NCBI GenBank assembly: GCA_963693315.1
Contig: OY856186.1
Coordinates: 69,834,019-69,898,018 of the forward strand
Source of the DNA: Diogma glabrata
Taxonomy: Eukaryota > Arthropoda > Insecta > Diptera > Cylindrotomidae
Direction of reading: 5' to 3'
Length of the DNA stretch: 64,000 nucleotides
Every line of letters begins with the position of its first letter. Positions within the stretch are counted from its first letter, which is position 1. Under the pieces are notes generated by a model. It worked only from the letters and a program-made list of their open reading frames with translations. It did no database searches and was not told the DNA's origin. Of the stretch, positions 58,620-64,000 are shown in pieces. The translations under genes were made by a program, and so were the position numbers.

Positions 58620-58900
58620 TATAGGTGAAACTTTTCGAGATGTGAGATGTTACAAAAGTATTTGGATCAAAAATTACCAATTCAGCTTCTTTTGTTAATT
58701 ACTGGATCTAGAACTAAGCCAATACTAGTATGTTTTGATAATGTACGGTATGAAGTTTTATACATCATGGAAAGCAGTTGATGTGTGCTTCAAAATATTT
58801 TATTTATTCAACTTAAAATATCCGCAATCAGCAAGCAATTTTGGAATTTTATCCAAAAGTATTTTTATACATTGAAAGGCGAAAAAGAAATAGCACACAT
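58620..58900 (+). pseudogene. Broken C-terminal coding fragment within the insertion
   Basis: Three pieces in shifted frames follow one another: LDQKLPIQLLLLITGSRTKP then ILVCFDNVRYEV (to about 58768); AVDVCFKIFYLFNLKYPQSA (58779-58840); and FWNFIQKYFYTLKGEK (about 58840-58890). The order (hydrophobic I/V-L-CFDN segment, AVDVCFK, NLKYP, WxFIQKYFY) is one I recognise from unnamed repetitive arthropod proteins that travel with transposons. Two frameshifts make it inactive. It may belong to the same original gene as the fragment at 55403-55518. Confidence 0.5.
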
Positions 58901-59689
58901 TATTCGATCAATTTGTTGGTTGATTTGATAATTTAAAATCAATAATATATATTATTAGTTTAACTATGTAAATTTATTTTTTAATTAATTAATAATAAAA
59001 AATATAGTAAAATATAATATATTTTACTATATTTTTTATTTTATATTCAAACATAGACTCCTTTTTTTCTTTTAATTTTTGTCACATATAAATTTAAAAA
59101 TACTTTAAAACAAAATTATGAATTATTTTAGAATTAAAACTGTGAAATATAAATACTTTAAAATTAAATGAAAATAAATGAAATAAATAAAATTGTTAAT
59201 AAAAAATGTATGTTCTCTTTTATTTAAATTAAATAATTTCCATTATTAATTTAATAAGTTCCATTATTAATTTAATAACATCTTATTATTAATTTAATAA
59301 GTTCTATTATTAATTTAATAGCATTTTATTATTAATTTAATAAGAACCTTTTATTAATCTAATTAGATTGTATTATTAATCTGATAACATAATATTATTT
59401 TAAAAACAACTTTATTATTCTAATAATATTTGTCATTTATCCAATGGATACCTAATATGAATGTAATCCATTATGTTATTAATTCAATAAGAATTTTTAT
59501 AAATATAAAAGATATCGTTTTTAGATTTATAATTTAAATTTTTTTTGTTAGTTAATATTACGAACAAATAATATTAGTTTAATATTGCCTGTAATTACGA
59601 AATTAGTGAAAATAATCACAAGTTGTGATTAGCTGTATAATAATCACCAAATTATTAATCTAATGGCTATTTTGATAGTATTTAATAAC
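58901..59689. other. Right end of the insertion: AT repeats
   Basis: Runs of TTATTAATTTAATAA-type units, especially 59220-59410. No gene. Confidence 0.6.
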
Positions 59690-59697
59690 AGAATTCT

Positions 59698-61503
59698 TTG
59701 AGTGTACGTAAAAAAAAACGCGAACACATGAAGTGCTGCATCGAAAACATCAACCAACATGCGGCAAACGGAAATTCAAAAGAGTGCTTTGCCAATGCAC
59801 GGAATCTGACAAAAGATTTCCACCCAAGATCTACAGCCATCAAAAATGAAAATAATGAACTTACAACAAGTGAACGTGATGTGCTGGCAGTGTGGCGATG
59901 CCACTTTCAAGACCTACTCAATAGGACGAACGAAGTTCATCCTATTCGAGCAATTGCTCCATCAACTGAGGAGATTTTTGTCCCTTACCCAGCAATAGAA
60001 GAAGTGGAAGCTGCCATTAAAAAACTGAAAAATGGCAAATCACCAGGTTTCGATGGAATTCCCGCAGAACTTCTGAAAAATGGAGGAGCAGCTCTGGTCT
60101 CACGTATATACGATCTGATTCTTGCAATCTGGGACCAAGAAGAACTACCTGCTGAATGGAAAACAGCTCTCATTGTTCCGCTACATAAGAAAGGTGACCG
60201 TCTAAAGTGTGAAAATTATCGTGGCATCGCACTGTTGAACACTGCATATAAAATACTAGCTAGTGTTGTACTCGCTCGACTCATCCCGTTCGCCGAATCT
60301 ATCATCGGTGACTATCAGTGAGGTTTTCGTCCCAACCGCTCAACCACAGATCAATGTTTTACATTAAGGATGATTCTGGAAAAATGTTGGGAGTACAACA
60401 TCAGCATTCACCAGCTCTACGTTGATTTCAGGCAAGCATATGATAGTATCATCCGCGACAACCTCTGGTCCGCACTCATATGCCTTGGTATCCCAGAGAA
60501 ACTTGTTTCTCTGTGCAAGCTCACAACATCGAGATCAAATTGTAGAATAGTAATCGAAGGGTCTGTTTCTGATCCTTTCGATATAACATCAGGTGTTCGA
60601 CAAGGTGATGCACTCGCGCCCATACTATTTAATTTGGCGCTGGAGTACGCGATAAGAAAAAGCCGAATTGAGACACAAAACTGCATAAATAACAAATCTA
60701 GTTAAGTTCTTGGCTATGCAGATGATATTGTGCTTCTCGGACGTAGAACAAGCGATATCAAGGATAGTCTCTCTCAGCTTGAAAGAAATGCTAAACGACT
60801 TGGATTATGCATTAACACCGGCAAGACTAAACTTTTAACAACATCCAGGAATATACCTCCCGGCAATCTGAATACTGACGACTATGAAGTGGAACGTGTA
60901 GAAAACTTCAAATACCTCGGGTCTGTAATAACATCGTCAAATGACATGCAGGCAGATATTAAAGCCCGTGTCTCAGCCGCATACAGAGTTTTCTACGCAC
61001 ACTCAAAACTTTTGCGATTCAAACATCTTTCGCAGTCGTGCAAACTCACACTTTACAAAGCATTAATCCGACCTGTGCTCACATTTGGAAGTGAAAGCTG
61101 GACACTGACTTCCTCCGATTGTAGAATTCTATCAACATTCGAGAGGAAAGTCATACGAACAATTTATGGTCCATGTAAAGTTGCTGAAAATCAGTATAGA
61201 ATCCGAATGAATCATGAAATCAGACAGCTTCTTGGAGGCTGCGATGTAATCGGATTCATTAAATCCAACCGAATTAGATGGTTTGGTCATGTAGAAAGGG
61301 ATCCATTGGAGAGAATGATAAAAAAAGCGTCCCAACAACAACCAGCTGGTGTTCGTCGAAGAGGAAGACCTAGACAACGCTGGCGTGATGACATCATCCA
61401 AGACCTTCGTGATATAGGATGTCGATACTGGGGTCAGCTGGTCATGGAACGAGATGATTGGAAGCTGGTGGCACAGACGGCAAAATCCCTTCATGGGATG
61501 TAA
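59698..61503 (+). pseudogene. RTE LINE ORF, reverse transcriptase half (two nonsense codons)
   Basis: The frame continues that of the endonuclease half after the insertion. Motifs in order: NGKSPGFDGIPAELLKNGG (about 60030), ENYRGIALLN (60210), GFRPNRSTTDQ (60330), LYVDFRQAYDS (60416, catalytic Asp), SGVRQGDALAPILF (60590), GYADDIVLLG (60713), VENFKYLGSVITSS (60897), then a C-terminal region with SNRIRWFGHVERD and RRRGRPRQRWRDD. A TGA just before GFRP (60319-60321) and a TAA before the YADD box (60703-60705) interrupt it. Between them and to the end (stop about 61501) the frame is open. Motifs and length place it in the RTE clade. With the insertion and two stops it cannot make a full enzyme. 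Confidence 0.9.
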
Positions 61504-61682
61504 ACGCCAGAGAGAGAGAGAGAAATAATTATTATATTATAAAACACCTTTTATAAAATTAATATTCTAACAAAACAAAAATCTAAAAAGTTGTATGTTA
61601 AATTTTTTTATGTGTAAGAAACATATATATAATTTTTTTAAATTTATATTATATATAGTGATAATCTATAACCTAAAGTAAA

Positions 61683-63140
61683 AATATGGAGGGGCCGAAA
61701 TCTCACAGCTCTGAGATATCAAGACTTCGGTCTGGGTTAAGGATTTTGATATAGTTTTCGGCAAAAAACTTTTATGAGGACATGGTTTTTAGTTTTGGAC
61801 AGCGATGTACATCAAACATAACTGTTTGTTGAAATACAAGTTTTTTATCTCTGTTTAAAAATTTATTACAAAACTAACACGAAACATCAATACGTTGCCG
61901 GAAAATTATAATCAAAATTCCAAAAATATTGTTAAATTAAATAAAATCAAACTTTTTCAAAATTCCAAAAATATTCCAAATATTAGAATAAAATCAAATA
62001 TTTAAATATTTTCTAAATTCCAATAATATTTCAAAAATTCTTAAAAATCCAAACTTTTTTAAAAATTCTAAAAATATTGCAAAAATTATTACAAAATCAA
62101 AAATTGAAACTTTTTTCAAAATTCCAAAAATTATAATAATAACAAAAATTAAAAATTTTTCAAAATTCTAAAAATATTTCAAAAATTTTTACAAAATTAA
62201 AACTTTTGCCGAAATTCTAAAAATATTGCAAAAATTATTACAAAATCAAAAATACAAACTTTTTCAAAATTCCAAAAATATTTCAAAAACTACAACAAAT
62301 TCAAAAATTTCCATGTCCGATTTCATTTTAAATTACATTTACGTCATAAAAACAGCTACATTTTTTTTCCCAAAATATTGGCTAAAAATTTAAATGAAAT
62401 CATTTTTTGACACACTTGACATGATTTTTTTACAAACTTATAATGCCATAATTCTCTATAATAATAATAAAATATCATGTCATACGAACTATTAATTTTA
62501 TTTTTTTCTAAAAAACTTGGGTAAAAAATAAATAAAAACCTTTCTTTTGACACACTTGACAACATTTTTTGACAAAATTATAATGCCATAATTCTCAATA
62601 ATAATAATAAAATTTCATTTCAAACAAACAATTTTATTTCCAAAAAACTGGGTAAAAAAAAAATAAAAATCTTTCTTTTGACACACTTGACAACACTTTT
62701 TTGACAAACTTATAATGCAATAATCTAGTTTTTGATCTCACATACCAATCCCGACCATCAATATTTCTCCAAATTCAATGTTCCTACTCGTAATCACTTA
62801 AAATGAACGTTTTTTAAGCCAAAAATATGCAAATTTCCTTGTTTTGAAACACTTAATGATTTTTTTGACACACTTCCGGTACAGTTATCGAACACAGCGT
62901 CCTTTCGGACCTGTCCCTTGAGTATACCTATTTTTAGAAAAAAAAATTTTTGAAATCCCTCCAGTGGTTTTCCCTGCAGCGTAGGTAATGACGGCCGGCC
63001 GACAGACAGACATACATTTTTTTTTTTGCTTTTTTAGAATCAGAAGGTCCTAAAACGTCGAGAAATGTCAAAAAAAGTGGGGGTAAGAATTTCACTTTGA
63101 GCTCATGAATGTAATACTTAGGTCTTTCAGACCGAAGTAA
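61683..63140. repeat. AT-rich dispersed repeat, copy 2
   Basis: It begins TATGGAGGGGCCGAAATCTC and ends TCTTTCAGACCGAAGTAAT. The 11-bp inverted words are at 61724-61734 and 63128-63138. Same internal order as 6676-8490 but shorter, with a much reduced GGCC island (about 62990). The minus-strand frames across it are not genes. Confidence 0.88.
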
Positions 63141-63221
63141 TTTAAATACATATTTCAACTTCATCAAAATATATAATTGTTGTGTTTAAATGTAAATATG
63201 TAACCGTTTTTTAAAATAAAA

Positions 63222-64000
63222 ATATGGAGGGGCTGAAATCTCAAGCTCTGAGATATCAAGACTTCGGTCTGGGTTAAGGATTTTGATATAGTTTTCGGCA
63301 ACAAAACTTTTATGAGGACATGGTTTTTAGTTTTGGGCAGCGATGAATATCAAACATAACTCTTTGTTAAAGTACAAGTATTTTTTATCTCTGTTTAAAA
63401 TTTATTACAAAACTAACACGAAACATCAATACGTTGCCGGATAATTGTAATCAAAATTCCAAAAATATTGTTAAATTAAATAAAATCAAACTTTTTCAAA
63501 ATTCCAAAAATATTCTAAAAATTAGAATGAAATCAAATATTTAAACTTTTTCTAAATTCTGATGATATGCCAAAAATTCTTAAAAATTCGAACTTTTCCA
63601 AAATTCTAAAAATATTGCAAAAATTATTACAAAATCAAAAATTAAAACTTTTTTCAAAATTCCAAAAATTATAATAATATCAAAAATTAAAAATTTTTCA
63701 AAATTCTAAAAATATTTCAAAAATTCTTACAAAATCAAAAATTAAAACTTTTGCCGAAATTCTAAAAATATTGCAAAAATTATTACAAAATCAAAAATAC
63801 AAACTTTTTCAAAATTCCAAAAATATTTCAAAAACTACAACAAATTCAAAAATTTCCATGTCCAATTTCATTTTAAATTACATTTACGTCATAAAAACAG
63901 CTACATTTTTTTTCCCAAAATATTGGCTAAAAAATTAAATGAAATCATTTTTTGACACACTTGACATTATTTTTTGACAAACTTATAATGCCATAATTCT
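63222..64000. repeat. AT-rich dispersed repeat, copy 3 (cut by the window end)
   Basis: It starts 80 bp after copy 2, in the same orientation, with TATGGAGGGGCTGAAATCTC. It follows the same order as far as the TTTTGACACACTTGACA unit, where the window ends. The head-to-tail pair suggests a tandem arrangement that may continue. Confidence 0.88.

Larger units (their letters stand above)
54730..59689. mobile_element. 4.96 kb insertion inside the RTE LINE, DNA-transposon-like
   Basis: It is flanked by AGAATTTT (54722-54729) and AGAATTCT (59690-59697), an 8-bp target duplication with one difference. The ends are inverted: GTTAGTAAAT at the left, and ATTTAATAAC (complement GTTATTAAAT) at the right, 9 of 10 matching. 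Removing the insertion and one duplication returns the LINE ORF to frame exactly. Both ends (54760-55160 and 59200-59500) are rich in TTATTAATTTAATAA-like words. Inside are a composite repeat, a palindrome, a MITE and two broken coding fragments. No complete transposase is seen. The 8-bp duplication would fit a hAT-type or related superfamily. Confidence 0.75.
53265..61530 (+). mobile_element. RTE-clade LINE, split by a 4.96 kb insertion
   Basis: Without the insertion at 54730-59689 the element is about 3.3 kb, a normal RTE size: 5' repeats, one ORF of about 1017 codons, and a very short 3' end with (GA)n at 61508-61521. Endonuclease and reverse transcriptase halves are described separately. 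The reverse transcriptase half has two nonsense codons, so the element was probably dead, or died after the insertion. Confidence 0.88.

Overview
This window looks like nuclear DNA of an arthropod, most likely an insect. It is very AT-rich, has a spliced protein-coding gene with both 65-67 bp and multi-kb introns, carries several non-LTR retrotransposons, foldback and MITE-like elements and a long (TA)n microsatellite, and shows no operons or ribosome binding sites. The insect order cannot be fixed from the sequence alone. Most of the 64 kb is mobile or repeated DNA. I support one clearly intact host gene and one further intact ORF that may belong to a host gene or a transposon.

Layout. 1-300: partial copy of an arm of the palindrome found at 21.5-22.9 kb. 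2.1-5.3 kb: a jockey/CR1-like LINE with one intact 954-residue endonuclease-reverse transcriptase ORF. Degenerate copies lie at 15.2-16.0 kb (minus) and 49.4-50.9 kb (plus). 5.6-6.5 kb (minus): ORF with a CXC-like cysteine cluster. 6.7-8.5 kb: first copy of a 1.5-1.8 kb AT-rich repeat family; other copies are at 45.8-47.1 (inverted), 61.7-63.1 and 63.2-64.0 kb. 8.5-10.5 kb: hAT-like non-autonomous element with an exact 8-bp target duplication. 10.5-30.5 kb: AT-rich DNA with broken coding fragments, foldbacks, a 1.4 kb palindrome, a 2.4 kb long-inverted-repeat element and an RTE-like LINE relic.

30.5-40.6 kb (minus): a complete five-exon short-chain dehydrogenase/reductase gene of the HSD17B12/HSDL1 group, 326 residues. 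I reconstructed it from exons whose splice sites and phases all agree. Its 8.4 kb first intron holds two near-identical copies, 3.88 kb apart, of the broken 5' end of another gene (ASCC3-like), a tRNA-like sequence in an inverted-repeat unit, and a partial copy of the gene's own exon-2 acceptor.

40.6-53 kb: a 0.5 kb palindrome, small hairpins, a LINE relic, tandem repeats, the (TA)n tract, a LINE copy and a frameshifted transposon-associated gene. 53.3-61.5 kb: an RTE-type LINE split between endonuclease and reverse transcriptase halves by a 4.96 kb insertion. The insertion has a near-perfect 8-bp target duplication, and removing it together with one duplication restores the reading frame. 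It is itself a nest of elements: a 1.2 kb palindrome, a MITE in a TA site and broken coding fragments.

How the parts relate: the SDR gene is the only clear cellular function, probably fatty-acyl or steroid reduction at the ER. The rest records repeated insertion and segmental duplication. Long inverted repeats are common enough that double-stranded or hairpin RNA from this locus is a reasonable inference.
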